From the NCBI GenBank assembly GCA_018714105.1, contig DVNW01000016.1:26239-90238 (forward strand): a stretch of 64,000 nucleotides of DNA. The letters are read 5' to 3'. The DNA comes from Candidatus Faecicola pullistercoris. GTDB taxonomy: Bacteria > Bacillota > Clostridia > Christensenellales > CAG-917. Under the pieces are notes generated by a model that had not been told where the DNA came from, searched no databases, and was given only the letters and a program-made list of their open reading frames with translations. A program made the translations under genes and the position numbers. Each line of letters starts with the position of its first letter. Position 1 is the first letter of the stretch. Positions 30,586 through 40,041 of this stretch are shown here, piece after piece.

Positions 30586-30804
30586 ATGAAATCGGTATTC
30601 AAATTAGACGGTCTCAATTGCGCGCACTGCGCTCAGAAGATAGAAAACGGCGTCGCGGAACTTGCAGGCGTGGATTCGGCAAGCCTGAATTTCATCACGC
30701 TTAAACTTGCGGTCGAGCACAGCCTCGATTCGGACGCTCTAGAAGCGCAGATAAAGAAAATAATCAAAAAACACGAGCCCAAAGTAAAACTTATCAGGCA
30801 ATAG
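30586..30804 (+). CDS. Stand-alone heavy-metal-associated (HMA) domain protein
   Basis: GLNCAHCAQKIE metal-binding motif; 72 aa. Confidence 0.88.
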   Translation: MKSVFKLDGLNCAHCAQKIENGVAELAGVDSASLNFITLKLAVEHSLDSDALEAQIKKIIKKHEPKVKLIRQ

Positions 30805-30807
30805 TAT

Positions 30808-32658
30808 ATGGATAAAAGATTAATTAAAATTATAGTAAGCGCCGTTCTTCTTGCGGCGGCTCTAATTACCGAGCATTTTTCCGACGTGCGTTATGCTGCG
30901 GAGATACTTTACGGCATCGCTTATATAACGGCGGGATACGACGTACTGTGGGACGCCGTCAGAGCAATACCAAAAGGCCGGATTTTCAACGAGAATTTTT
31001 TAATGGGCATAGCCACTGTAGGCGCATTTTTCGTAGGCTCGTTCGAGGAGGCCGTGGCGGTAATGCTGTTTTATCAGACGGGCGAGTATTTTCAGGATAA
31101 GGCGGTCAACAGGTCGCGAAGGTCCATAAACGCTCTTACCGATATCATGCCCGAGTACGCCAACGTGCTGCGAGACGGCGAGATAAGGGTTTCGCCCGAG
31201 GAAGTTCAAATCGGCGAAATTATAAGGGTTAAAGCGGGGGAAAGGGTTCCTCTCGACGGAATTATAGTAAAAGGAGCAAGCTCTTTCGACGCGTCGGCGC
31301 TCACGGGAGAATCCGTACCCGTAGACCTAAAAGAGGGTGACTCCGTTCTCAGCGGCTACATCAATAAAAACGGAGTAATCGAAGTCAAAGTAAACAGCGT
31401 ATTTGAGGATTCGGCCGTAAGCAAGATACTGGACATGGTAGAAAACGCGACGGCTAAAAAATCCAAAACAGAGAGGTTTATCACGCGTTTTACAAAGTAT
31501 TATACCCCTGTTGTGGTAATATCCGCGCTTTTACTGGCTTTTATTCCGCCACTTGCCACGGGCAGTCACGATTTTAAGGAATGGATTTACCGTGCGTTGC
31601 AGTTTCTGGTTGTGTCCTGTCCTTGCGCCCTTGTTATATCCGTGCCGCTCAGCTTTTTCGGAGGCATAGGCGCGGCGGCAAAAGAGGGCATACTCATCAA
31701 GGGAAGCAACTATCTGGAAGCGCTTGCCGATACGGATACGGTGGTATTCGACAAAACGGGTACTCTTACCAAGGGCGTTTTCGGCATCGAGAAAGTTTTG
31801 CCTCACGATACCGACGAAAATACCTTGCTGGGCATTGCTTCGGCCGTGGAAAAATACAGTAACCATCCGCTGGCCAAGTGTATTTCCGAAAGCTGTTCGC
31901 CGTCGCTGGAAGTTATTTCGGCTTCCGAGGTGTCGGGCAAGGGTATTGTGGCCGATACCGTTTGCGGAAAGGCGGCTTGCGGAAACGCGGCTCTCATGCG
32001 GGATATGGGCATAGAAGAAATGCCCGAATACGACGGGGCTACGGTTTATGTCTGCCTGGACGGAAAATACAAGGGGTGTATCCTGCTTTCCGATATCGTA
32101 AAAGACGGCTCGAAAGCGGCGGTCAGCGCGCTCAGACAACAGGGTATAGAAAGTGTAATGCTGACCGGCGACAAGAAATCGGTTGCCCGCAAGGTTGCCG
32201 AGGAAACGGGTATAGAGCGTTTTGAAAGCGAGCTTTTACCGCAGGATAAACTTGAAGCACTGAGCGCACTGAAACAAGGAAAGCGCGGAAAAACGGCCAT
32301 GGTGGGCGACGGAATTAACGACGCTCCCGTGTTGGCGGGTGCAGACGTGGGTATAGCCATGGGCGCGTTGGGGTCGGACGCCGCGATAGAAGCGTCGGAT
32401 ATAGTCATAATGGACGATAATCCCGAAAAGGTTCCCCTTGCCGTTAACATTTCCAGGCGTACGCGCGGCATAGCCTATCAGAATACGTGGTTTGCGATAG
32501 GCATTAAACTTGCAGTGCTAGTGCTCGCGGCCGCGGGATACGCCTCGATGTGGATTGCAGTGTTTGCCGACGTGGGCGTCGCACTTCTTGCAGTGCTTAA
32601 CTCCATGAGGGCGCTTAAAGCTGGCAGAAAACAAAAACCGGTAAAAGCGGGCGCATAA
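30808..32658 (+). CDS. P1B-type heavy-metal translocating ATPase (Cd/Zn/Pb type)
   Basis: SCPCALVISVPLS, DKTGTLTKG, GDGINDAPVLAGADVGIAMG; lacks its own N-terminal HMA domain. Confidence 0.94.
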   Translation: MDKRLIKIIVSAVLLAAALITEHFSDVRYAAEILYGIAYITAGYDVLWDAVRAIPKGRIFNENFLMGIATVGAFFVGSFEEAVAVMLFYQTGEYFQDKAVNRSRRSINALTDIMPEYANVLRDGEIRVSPEEVQIGEIIRVKAGERVPLDGIIVKGASSFDASALTGESVPVDLKEGDSVLSGYINKNGVIEVKVNSVFEDSAVSKILDMVENATAKKSKTERFITRFTKYYTPVVVISALLLAFIPPLATGSHDFKEWIYRALQFLVVSCPCALVISVPLSFFGGIGAAAKEGILIKGSNYLEALADTDTVVFDKTGTLTKGVFGIEKVLPHDTDENTLLGIASAVEKYSNHPLAKCISESCSPSLEVISASEVSGKGIVADTVCGKAACGNAALMRDMGIEEMPEYDGATVYVCLDGKYKGCILLSDIVKDGSKAAVSALRQQGIESVMLTGDKKSVARKVAEETGIERFESELLPQDKLEALSALKQGKRGKTAMVGDGINDAPVLAGADVGIAMGALGSDAAIEASDIVIMDDNPEKVPLAVNISRRTRGIAYQNTWFAIGIKLAVLVLAAAGYASMWIAVFADVGVALLAVLNSMRALKAGRKQKPVKAGA

Positions 32659-32686
32659 TAAGTAATGTGAATTTATGAATTAATAT

Positions 32687-32716
32687 AAAAAAAGGAGGCT
32701 TTCCGCCTCCTTTTTT
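32687..32716. terminator. Bidirectional terminator
   Basis: AAAAAAAGGAGGC-tttcc-GCCTCCTTTTTT. Confidence 0.85.
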
Positions 32717-32732
32717 AAAGGTTTCCCTCGCG

Positions 32733-32879
32733 TCAGCCTCTCGTGAACTCGTTGTTAGAGCACTTGGGGCAAGGGGGCATTTTGTCACTGCCGCCCAGCG
32801 TAACCGAAGTATGGCAATTTGTGCAACAATAAGTGCCGTTACCGGGTTTCTGACCGGTTTTGTAGATTTTACCGCTCAT
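32733..32879 (-). CDS. Small zinc-ribbon protein
   Basis: MSGKIYKTGQKPGNGTYCCTNCHTSVTLGGSDKMPPCPKCSNNEFTRG; RBS ggagg before ATG at 32879. Confidence 0.78.
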   Translation of the reverse strand: MSGKIYKTGQKPGNGTYCCTNCHTSVTLGGSDKMPPCPKCSNNEFTRG

Positions 32880-33008
32880 ATTCGTCCTCCTGTATTTGAT
32901 ACTCTTATTGTTCACATGGAGCACTGCTTTTATACTTTACGGCGGTTGTAAAAATTTTCTTGCCGCGCGGGTACTTTTATATGAACGTAAAAACATATGT
33001 TCATACGG

Positions 33009-33036
33009 AAAAAAGCCGCCCTGAGGCGGTCTTTTC
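33009..33036 (-). terminator. Terminator of aromatic operon
   Basis: Minus strand CCGCC-tcag-GGCGGCTTTTTT. Confidence 0.65.
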
Positions 33037-33055
33037 TTTACAAACGGCAACGCGA

Positions 33056-33895
33056 CTATTCTTTAATGGCGCAGTCTGTTTTCAGTCGGCTGCCTTCTTG
33101 CAGCAGGGCGTAAAGTTTTTGGGCGTCGCCTGCGGCTGTCGCGCGGCGCACGGCAAGCATGTTGTTTATAAGGGTGTCGATTTCGAAACAGAGAGCTTCG
33201 GAGTTCATAAGAAACAGTTCGGTCCACATAGCGGCGTTCATTCTGGCTACTCGCGTCAAATCCTGAAAAGAGCCTGCGCTGAATCCTTTCGCGCTGTCGA
33301 GAGTCGGGCTTTTTATATAGCAGTTTGAAACCACGTGCGCGAGCTGGGAAGAAAAGGCGATTATACCGTCATGCTTTTCGGGAGAGCAGACGACGCTTTC
33401 TTTAAAACCCAGACGGGCCGCAAGATTTTTTAAAAGTTCCACGGCAGCCTCGTTCGTATCGGGAAGTACGGTTATTATAAAGCTCGCGCTCCTGAAAAGG
33501 TCGGCTTCGGAATAGTCGTAACCCGAATACTCTTTACCCGCCATGGGATGACAGCCTACATAATTTACGCCTTTGCCGAACAGGCGCGAAACTCTGCTAA
33601 CTATTTCTTTCTTGACGCCGCAAACGTCTATCACGGTGTTGCCGGCGGCGAAGGCGCCAGAATTGGATTCCAAAAATTCCACAGTCGCTTCGGGATGAAG
33701 CGCCACAACGGTCAAATCGGCAAATCTGAGCTGACTTGCGGAAACGGTTTTGTCTATCGCACCCTCGGCCAAGGCTTTGGACGCAGTCGCTTCGTCCGAT
33801 TCTATTGCCCAAACGGAATGTTCGGGCGTGTATTTTTTAAGGGCTTTTGCTATCGAGCCTCCTATAAGGCCCAGCCCTACAATCGCCACATTCAT
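33056..33895 (-). CDS. tyrA: Prephenate dehydrogenase
   Basis: VAIVGLGLIGGSIAKALK, GCHPMAGKEYSGYDYSEADLFRSASFIITV. Confidence 0.92.
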   Translation of the reverse strand: MNVAIVGLGLIGGSIAKALKKYTPEHSVWAIESDEATASKALAEGAIDKTVSASQLRFADLTVVALHPEATVEFLESNSGAFAAGNTVIDVCGVKKEIVSRVSRLFGKGVNYVGCHPMAGKEYSGYDYSEADLFRSASFIITVLPDTNEAAVELLKNLAARLGFKESVVCSPEKHDGIIAFSSQLAHVVSNCYIKSPTLDSAKGFSAGSFQDLTRVARMNAAMWTELFLMNSEALCFEIDTLINNMLAVRRATAAGDAQKLYALLQEGSRLKTDCAIKE

Positions 33896-33915
33896 AAACG
33901 CTCCTGATTCGGAAA

Positions 33916-35055
33916 TTATCCGTTTATATTGTTTTCGTGATACGCTCCGAGGAAAATCATGTCTTTGAGATACAGGCCTATATCGTTAAACAGGCCGTGC
34001 ATGTCGTTTTCGGGCCTGACTTCGAGGTCGAAATAAAACATGAATTCGAAAGGCCGTTCGGGTATCGGACGGGATTCGAGCTTTTCAATATTTACGTCGT
34101 AAGCCGCCAGAAGACTTAAAAGCTTGCTCAGAGAGCCTTCGGTATGTTCGAGAGATACTATTAAGCTCAGACGGTTGACGGCGGAAAAGGATTGTTTTTT
34201 GTCCGAAACCACTATAAACCGGGTATAGTTGTTTTTTACCTGCTGAATATCGTCGTCAAGCACTTTAAGAGAGTACAGCTGTGCGCATCTTTCCGAGCCT
34301 ATCGCCGCCAGGGATTTGTCGTTGCGTTGCATAACGAATTCGGCAGCCATAGCCGTATTGAGCGTTTTTACCTGTTCATAGCCTTTCGCGTCGAGGTATT
34401 TGTGGCACTGATATAGAGCTTGCGGATGCGAGTAAACGGTTTTAACGTCATCGGGGGAAGCGTCTTTAGTGCCCAGAAGAAGATGATGCAGGCTGAGTTT
34501 TTCCGAATAACATACGTAAAGTCCGTATTCCGTAAGCAGGTCGTAAACTTCGTTAACCGAACCGGCCGTGGAGTTTTCGATAGGAAGCACGCCGAATTCG
34601 GCCTGCCCGGATTTGACTTTTTCAAATACCTCTTTAAACCGATCCGAAAAAGTAATCGAGGGATTACGGAATATCTTGCGTGCGGCTATTTCGGAATAAG
34701 CTCCGCTTACGCCCTGACAGGCTATCGAAAGGCCCTCGGTTTTGTTTGCGGAGGTAATTGCCACGTCGTCGAGAGGACAGGTCTTTTTATCCCTGCCTTG
34801 TCGGGATTGCAGCAATTTGGATTGCCAGATTATATGCTTGTATAAAAGCGCTACCGCCGTTTTTGCGTCGGCGTCGGTAATACACGATGTAACTTTTTCT
34901 ATTACTTCTTTTTCGCGGTCGGCGTGTTCGAGATTTATCCCGTGCTTTAACTTGTATTCGCCTACGGATTTAACCGTTTCGATACGTTCGAGATATGCTT
35001 TTACCAGTTTTTCGTCCGTAGCGTCGATGATTTTTCGCAGTTGTTTCAGATCCAT
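33916..35055 (-). CDS. pheA: Bifunctional chorismate mutase / prephenate dehydratase
   Basis: N-terminal MDLKQLRKIIDATDEKLVKAYLERIE (CM), GVSGAYSEIAARKIF, ESRPIPERPFEFMFYFDLE (ACT). Confidence 0.93.
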   Translation of the reverse strand: MDLKQLRKIIDATDEKLVKAYLERIETVKSVGEYKLKHGINLEHADREKEVIEKVTSCITDADAKTAVALLYKHIIWQSKLLQSRQGRDKKTCPLDDVAITSANKTEGLSIACQGVSGAYSEIAARKIFRNPSITFSDRFKEVFEKVKSGQAEFGVLPIENSTAGSVNEVYDLLTEYGLYVCYSEKLSLHHLLLGTKDASPDDVKTVYSHPQALYQCHKYLDAKGYEQVKTLNTAMAAEFVMQRNDKSLAAIGSERCAQLYSLKVLDDDIQQVKNNYTRFIVVSDKKQSFSAVNRLSLIVSLEHTEGSLSKLLSLLAAYDVNIEKLESRPIPERPFEFMFYFDLEVRPENDMHGLFNDIGLYLKDMIFLGAYHENNING

Positions 35056-35071
35056 AATCTCCTCCGACAAA

Positions 35072-36145
35072 CTAATACGCAAGGGCCTGCATCAGGGCTA
35101 TGGCCACGTTTGCTTCCACGCAAGGCACGGCGCGGGTAACCACGCACGGGTCGTGCCTGCCGTGAACGACAATAGTACAGTTTTTTTTATTGATAAAGTC
35201 CACGGTATTCTGTTTAAGCGCGATGGAAGGAGTGGGTTTGAAGGCCGCTCTGAGAATGAGGGGCATACCGACGGCCAGCCCGCCCAGAATACCGCCGTTA
35301 TTGTTCGTGCGGGTTCTGACGGTCCGGTTTCGGTCGTAATAAAAGCTGTCGTTGAATTCGCTGCCTTTCATTCGCGTGCCGGAAAAACCCGCTCCGAATT
35401 CGACGCCTTTAAGGGCAGGGACGGAAAACAGTCTGTACGATATAAGACTTTCAAGGCTGTTATATAACGGGTTGCCCGTACCGCACGGAAGGCCGACTGC
35501 GGCGCATTCCACGACGCCACCTACCGAGTCGCCCAGGGAACGGGCCGACAGAATAACCTCTTTCATTTTTTCTCCTGCCGCGTCGTCAATAACGGGGAAG
35601 GGTTTTTGCCGTAAAAGTTCAAGCTGCTCTGCCGATACGTCGACGGGATCGAACGGGGCGTCGCATATATCGCCGACAGAGGCTATATGACCGCCTACGG
35701 TAACGCCTTTATCTTTAAGATAGGTCTGCGCGATTGCGCCTATGCAAACTACGGGCGCAGTCATTCTGGCCGAAAATATACCGCCTCCCGACATATCGTA
35801 ATCCTTTCCGTATTTCACGAATGCGGGGTAATCGGCATGAGATGGTCGCGCAACGCCAAAATTGACAGAATAGTCCGATTTTTTGACATTAGTATTCTTT
35901 ATAACTATTTTAAGCGGAGTTCCGTCGGTAGCTCCGTCGGTTATGCCCGAGAGAAATTCGGGTACGTCCGCTTCCTTTCTCGACGTGGTAAGTTCGCTGC
36001 TTCCGGGCGCGCGCCGCTTCATACAGCGGTCGATAAAATCGTAATCGAGTTTTATGCCGGCGGGCATGCCGGTAACCACGGCACCTATTTCGGGCGCGTG
36101 CGAGCCGCCGAACAGCGATATATCTATGGGGAAATTATCTGACAT
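35072..36145 (-). CDS. aroC: Chorismate synthase
   Basis: LFGGSHAPEIGAVVTGMPAGI, RPSHADYPAFVKYG, GGIFSARMTA, RHDPCVVTRAVPCVEA. Confidence 0.95.
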   Translation of the reverse strand: MSDNFPIDISLFGGSHAPEIGAVVTGMPAGIKLDYDFIDRCMKRRAPGSSELTTSRKEADVPEFLSGITDGATDGTPLKIVIKNTNVKKSDYSVNFGVARPSHADYPAFVKYGKDYDMSGGGIFSARMTAPVVCIGAIAQTYLKDKGVTVGGHIASVGDICDAPFDPVDVSAEQLELLRQKPFPVIDDAAGEKMKEVILSARSLGDSVGGVVECAAVGLPCGTGNPLYNSLESLISYRLFSVPALKGVEFGAGFSGTRMKGSEFNDSFYYDRNRTVRTRTNNNGGILGGLAVGMPLILRAAFKPTPSIALKQNTVDFINKKNCTIVVHGRHDPCVVTRAVPCVEANVAIALMQALAY

Positions 36146-37349
36146 CTGCTTTTCCTCCGAGTTTTGCGAAATCTGTGAAAAAACCGGGATAGCTTTTAGA
36201 CACCGCCTGCACGTCCGTAACGCTTACGGGGCCGTCGGCTCCCAGCGCCGCTATCGCCGACGCCATTACTATGCGGTGATCTCCGTAACCGTCGAGCTTC
36301 GCGCTTCTGAATTTTCCGCCGGCGATTATCAGACCGTCGTCCAGTTCCGTTACGTCGATGCCGGCCTTTTTAAGATTTTGTGCGCTTGCGGAAATTCTGT
36401 CGCATTCTTTAAGTCTTACCCTGGCCGCCCCCGTCAGACGGCATATACCGTCCGAATATGCAGCGGCTACCGCCAGTACGGGCAGCAGGTCGGGCGTGTC
36501 GGTAAGGTCGGCGTCAAAGGCCTTTATTCTGCCGTTTTTTCCTTTTTTAAGGATGGTCTCTACGGCTTTGTCGCCCTGCACCGAAAAAGGATTGAGCCCC
36601 TCGGTTTCTACTTCGTGCCCCATGGCTTTTGCCGCTATGAAAAAGGCCGCCGCGGAGTAATCGGTTTCTACCGTATAGTCGGTGCTTTTGTATTTCTGAT
36701 TACCTTTTACGAAATATCCGTAATCCGTTTTCCGAGCCGTAACGCCGAAAGTTTTCAGCACGTCGAGGGTAATTTCGACGTACGAAGCCGATTGCAGCGG
36801 CGACATGATTATTATACGGCTGTCGCCTTCGAGTAAAGGCAAAGCAAAAAGCAATCCCGTAATAAACTGCGAGGACACCGAACCCGTTATCGTATAGTCG
36901 CCGCAGGAGATGCGGCCGTCTACGGCAACCGGAAGCCCGTCAAGAGGGGATATGCGCGCGCCGCCGCGGTTAAGAGCGAGGGCAAGTTCTTTATAACTTC
37001 TTTCGGGCAGGCGTCCTGTTCCCGTGAAAAGGCATTTTTTACCCAGCGCGGCGGCGACGGGAAGCAGAAATCTCAATGTCGAACCGCTTTCGTTACAATC
37101 GCAGACGCCGCCTGAAAGGCCTTCGGTTTTACCCGTAAAAATAACGCTGTCGCCGCAAATTCGGAAATCTGCGCCCAATACGCGGATACAACCGAGGGTA
37201 GCGTTGACGTCGTCGGAAAAAATCACATTGTCAACGCGGCAAGGGCCGCCCGATAAAAAGGCGGCTATCAGCGCGCGGTGCGCAAACGATTTTGACGACG
37301 GAGGAGTTATCCGTCCTGTTAGTCGGCCCGGATAAATCAAAGCGTCCAC
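36135..37349 (-). CDS. aroA: 3-phosphoshikimate 1-carboxyvinyltransferase
   Basis: PPSSKSFAHRALIAA, CNESGSTLRFLLPVAA, DGYGDHRIVMA; GTG start at 37349. Confidence 0.95.
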   Translation of the reverse strand: MDALIYPGRLTGRITPPSSKSFAHRALIAAFLSGGPCRVDNVIFSDDVNATLGCIRVLGADFRICGDSVIFTGKTEGLSGGVCDCNESGSTLRFLLPVAAALGKKCLFTGTGRLPERSYKELALALNRGGARISPLDGLPVAVDGRISCGDYTITGSVSSQFITGLLFALPLLEGDSRIIIMSPLQSASYVEITLDVLKTFGVTARKTDYGYFVKGNQKYKSTDYTVETDYSAAAFFIAAKAMGHEVETEGLNPFSVQGDKAVETILKKGKNGRIKAFDADLTDTPDLLPVLAVAAAYSDGICRLTGAARVRLKECDRISASAQNLKKAGIDVTELDDGLIIAGGKFRSAKLDGYGDHRIVMASAIAALGADGPVSVTDVQAVSKSYPGFFTDFAKLGGKADVR

Positions 37350-38377
37350 GCGCCGCCCTCCGTAAATTCGGTTACGCTGAGCTCTTTGAGCGAGTAGCGG
37401 CCGAAGTCTTCAAGATACACCACGGTTATTTTGTCTCCTTTACGCTTTTTATCCGAAAGCGCGACCCGTTTTATTTCAGCAAGAGGGTAGGAAGTCCGGT
37501 AATCGAGTCCGCATTTTTGCAAAACAAGTTCGAGCTTTTGGAGTGCGCTTTGCGGGGTAAGCCCGTTTTTTACGGTAAGCGCGGTCATAAGATACATGCC
37601 CTGCGCCACGGCCGTTCCGTGCGGAACGGCGTAATCGGAAAGCTTTTCTATTCCGTGTGCCAGGGTATGTCCGAAATTGAGCATCTGCCGCACTCCCTTG
37701 TCGAAAGTATCATTTTCTACCGCGTAGGCCTTTATTTTAAGGCAGCGGTAAATAATTTCTTCCGTTTTGGCATTGTCGGTCAGTATATCGGCGAGCGACG
37801 CGTCCATGATTGCCGCGTATTTCACGCATTCGCCCATTCCGCAGTGCCATTCGGCAAGGGGCAGGGAGGTCAGGGCGTCGGTATCGCAAAGCACGAATTC
37901 GGGCTGATAAAAAGCGCCTACCTGATTTTTTCCGCCCCTGAGGTTTATCGCGGTTTTCCCGCCTACCGACGAGTCCGTCATGGCAAGCAGGGTGGTTGGA
38001 AGCTGGATTAATCCCACGCCTCTCAGATAGGTAGCCGCCGCAAATCCGGCCAGATCTCCCACAACGCCGCCTCCGAGCGCAGCGACAAGGTCGCTTCGGG
38101 TAATGCGATTTTCAAAAAGAAAGTCGTAAACATCGACGAGCGTTTCGTGAGATTTACTGTTTTCACCCGCCGCAATTACCTTGACGCAATAACTTAAACC
38201 CGCGTTTTCCAAAGACGCGACAACCCTGTTTCCGAACAGTCCGAAAGTGTTTTCGTCCGCGATAAGAGCTACTTTGCGGCTGCCCGTTTTTTTAATTTCC
38301 GATCCCGCCGTATCCAGCAGTCCCGAACCGATTTTTACGGGATATGCGGGGTGGGTGTTGATTTGTAATAATTTCAT
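37337..38377 (-). CDS. aroB: 3-dehydroquinate synthase
   Basis: ALGGGVVGDLAGFAAATYLRGVGLIQLPTTLLAMTDSSVGGKTAIN, LNFGHTLAHGIE. Confidence 0.96.
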   Translation of the reverse strand: MKLLQINTHPAYPVKIGSGLLDTAGSEIKKTGSRKVALIADENTFGLFGNRVVASLENAGLSYCVKVIAAGENSKSHETLVDVYDFLFENRITRSDLVAALGGGVVGDLAGFAAATYLRGVGLIQLPTTLLAMTDSSVGGKTAINLRGGKNQVGAFYQPEFVLCDTDALTSLPLAEWHCGMGECVKYAAIMDASLADILTDNAKTEEIIYRCLKIKAYAVENDTFDKGVRQMLNFGHTLAHGIEKLSDYAVPHGTAVAQGMYLMTALTVKNGLTPQSALQKLELVLQKCGLDYRTSYPLAEIKRVALSDKKRKGDKITVVYLEDFGRYSLKELSVTEFTEGGAWTL

Positions 38378-38381
38378 AAAC

Positions 38382-39392
38382 CTATTTTAAAGTATTCATA
38401 AAGCTCTTTAAAGCCGTGAGTTTGGGCATAAGCGCGGCAAACTCTTCGCAGGTAAGCGACTGAGCGCCGTCGCTTAAAGCGTGTATGGGGTCGTTGTGAA
38501 CTTCTATCATAAGGCCGTCGGCTCCGGCGGCTATCGCGGCCAGCGCGAGAGGTTCGACGAGGTCTGCTTTGCCGCTTGCGTGAGAAGGATCTACCACTAC
38601 GGGCAGGTGCGAAAGTTTTTTGATTACGGGTATTGCCGATATGTCGAGGGTGTTGCGGGTGGAGGTCTCGAAAGTCCTGATGCCGCGTTCGCAAAGTATT
38701 ACTTTGTCGTTGCCGCCGGCGAGAACGTATTCCGCGCTCATCAGCAGTTCTTCTATGGTGTTGGCCAGCCCTCTTTTTATGAGAACGGGCTTGTCGAGTT
38801 TGCCGAGTTCTTTTAAAAGAGAAAAGTTCTGCATATTCCTTGCGCCTACCTGTATGAGGTCCACGTCCTCGAACAGGTGGATATCCTCGTCGCTCATGAT
38901 TTCGGTAACTATCGGAAGGCCGCTTTTTTCGCGCGCTTCTTTAAGAAGGTCTACGCCCTTTCCGAACAAGCCCTGGAAAGCGTAGGGCGAAGTCCTGGGT
39001 TTGAATGCGCCGCCCCTAATAAGTCCCGCGCCGCTTTTTGCTACGCTCTGTGCGACCATACATATCTGCTCCTCGCTTTCGACGGAGCAGGGGCCTGCTA
39101 TAATCTGGAAGTTTCCGCCGCCTATTTTTTTGCCGCCTACGTCTACCACGGTGTCGTCGGGGTGGAATTTGCGGTTGGCTTTTTTATAAGGCTCCTGAAT
39201 ACGTTTTACGGTATCCACTACCTTGAAGGAGGCGATGCTGTCTATGTCTACGGCGGAGGTATCGCCTATAAGGCCCAATACCGTTTTCTGCGTGCCTTCG
39301 TTGATTTGAATGGACAGATTTCTGGCTTTAAGCCAGTTCATGAGTTCGATTACTTCTTTGCTGTTCTTATTACCGTTTACTACAATAAACAT
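38382..39392 (-). CDS. aroF: 3-deoxy-7-phosphoheptulonate synthase with N-terminal ferredoxin-like domain
   Basis: IIAGPCSVESEEQI, RGGAFKPRTSPYAFQGLF, VDPSHASGKADLV. Confidence 0.95.
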   Translation of the reverse strand: MFIVVNGNKNSKEVIELMNWLKARNLSIQINEGTQKTVLGLIGDTSAVDIDSIASFKVVDTVKRIQEPYKKANRKFHPDDTVVDVGGKKIGGGNFQIIAGPCSVESEEQICMVAQSVAKSGAGLIRGGAFKPRTSPYAFQGLFGKGVDLLKEAREKSGLPIVTEIMSDEDIHLFEDVDLIQVGARNMQNFSLLKELGKLDKPVLIKRGLANTIEELLMSAEYVLAGGNDKVILCERGIRTFETSTRNTLDISAIPVIKKLSHLPVVVDPSHASGKADLVEPLALAAIAAGADGLMIEVHNDPIHALSDGAQSLTCEEFAALMPKLTALKSFMNTLK

Positions 39393-39414
39393 TTTTATAT
39401 TCCTCTTTAAAAAT

Positions 39415-39849
39415 TTACTTGATTATGTCGTTAAGCTCTTTGAGAGCGATGGTGTAACTCTCGCAGCCGTATCCGACTATACTTTTCCGACACACTTCGG
39501 CAATGACGGAAACGTGTCTGAATTCTTCACGCTGATAAATGTTGGACATATGGACTTCGATAACGGGCAGTCCTATAGCCTCGATGGCGTCGCGTATGGC
39601 GTAACTGTAATGAGTGTAAGCGCCGGCGTTAAGCAAAATTCCGTCGTACCTGTCGATAGCCTGATGCAGACTATCGATTATACCTCCTTCGTGATTACTC
39701 TGATAAAAGTCGCAAACGATGCCCAGGCGCAGGCCTTCGGCGGCGGTACGGGCGTTGATTTCGTCCAGAGTGGCATAGCCGTACACTTCGGGATTGCGTT
39801 TTCCCGTCAGGTTGAGGTTGGGTCCGTTTACAATTAATACCTTTTTCAT
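39415..39849 (-). CDS. aroQ: Type II 3-dehydroquinate dehydratase
   Basis: VLIVNGPNLNLTGKRNPEVYG, QSNHEGGIIDSLHQA, NAGAYTHYSYAIRDAI. Confidence 0.96.
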   Translation of the reverse strand: MKKVLIVNGPNLNLTGKRNPEVYGYATLDEINARTAAEGLRLGIVCDFYQSNHEGGIIDSLHQAIDRYDGILLNAGAYTHYSYAIRDAIEAIGLPVIEVHMSNIYQREEFRHVSVIAEVCRKSIVGYGCESYTIALKELNDIIK

Positions 39850-39868
39850 CTTTACTCCTTTACAATTT

Positions 39869-39907
39869 AAAAAGCGGTGATCCTGTCATCCAAGAACACC
39901 GCTTTTT
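39869..39907 (-). terminator. Attenuator terminator upstream of aroQ
   Basis: Minus strand AAAAAGCGGTG - 17 nt - CACCGCTTTTT, between leader ORF and aroQ. Confidence 0.8.
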
Positions 39908-39944
39908 CGTATTACTTTTTTAACAAGATTTAAACAATATTAAA

Positions 39945-40013
39945 TTAGGTTCTATCAAAATAGAACTTAAAGTAATAGTTAAAGTAAAACTGGTTAAGAT
40001 TGATTTTGGACAT
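39945..40013 (-). CDS. 22-aa Phe/Tyr-rich leader peptide MSKINLNQFYFNYYFKFYFDRT
   Basis: RBS CAGGAG before ATG at 40013; 9 of 11 consecutive residues are F or Y; followed by terminator and the aromatic biosynthesis genes. Confidence 0.85.
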   Translation of the reverse strand: MSKINLNQFYFNYYFKFYFDRT

Positions 40014-40041
40014 CTTACCGCTCCTGTTTAAATCTGAATAA

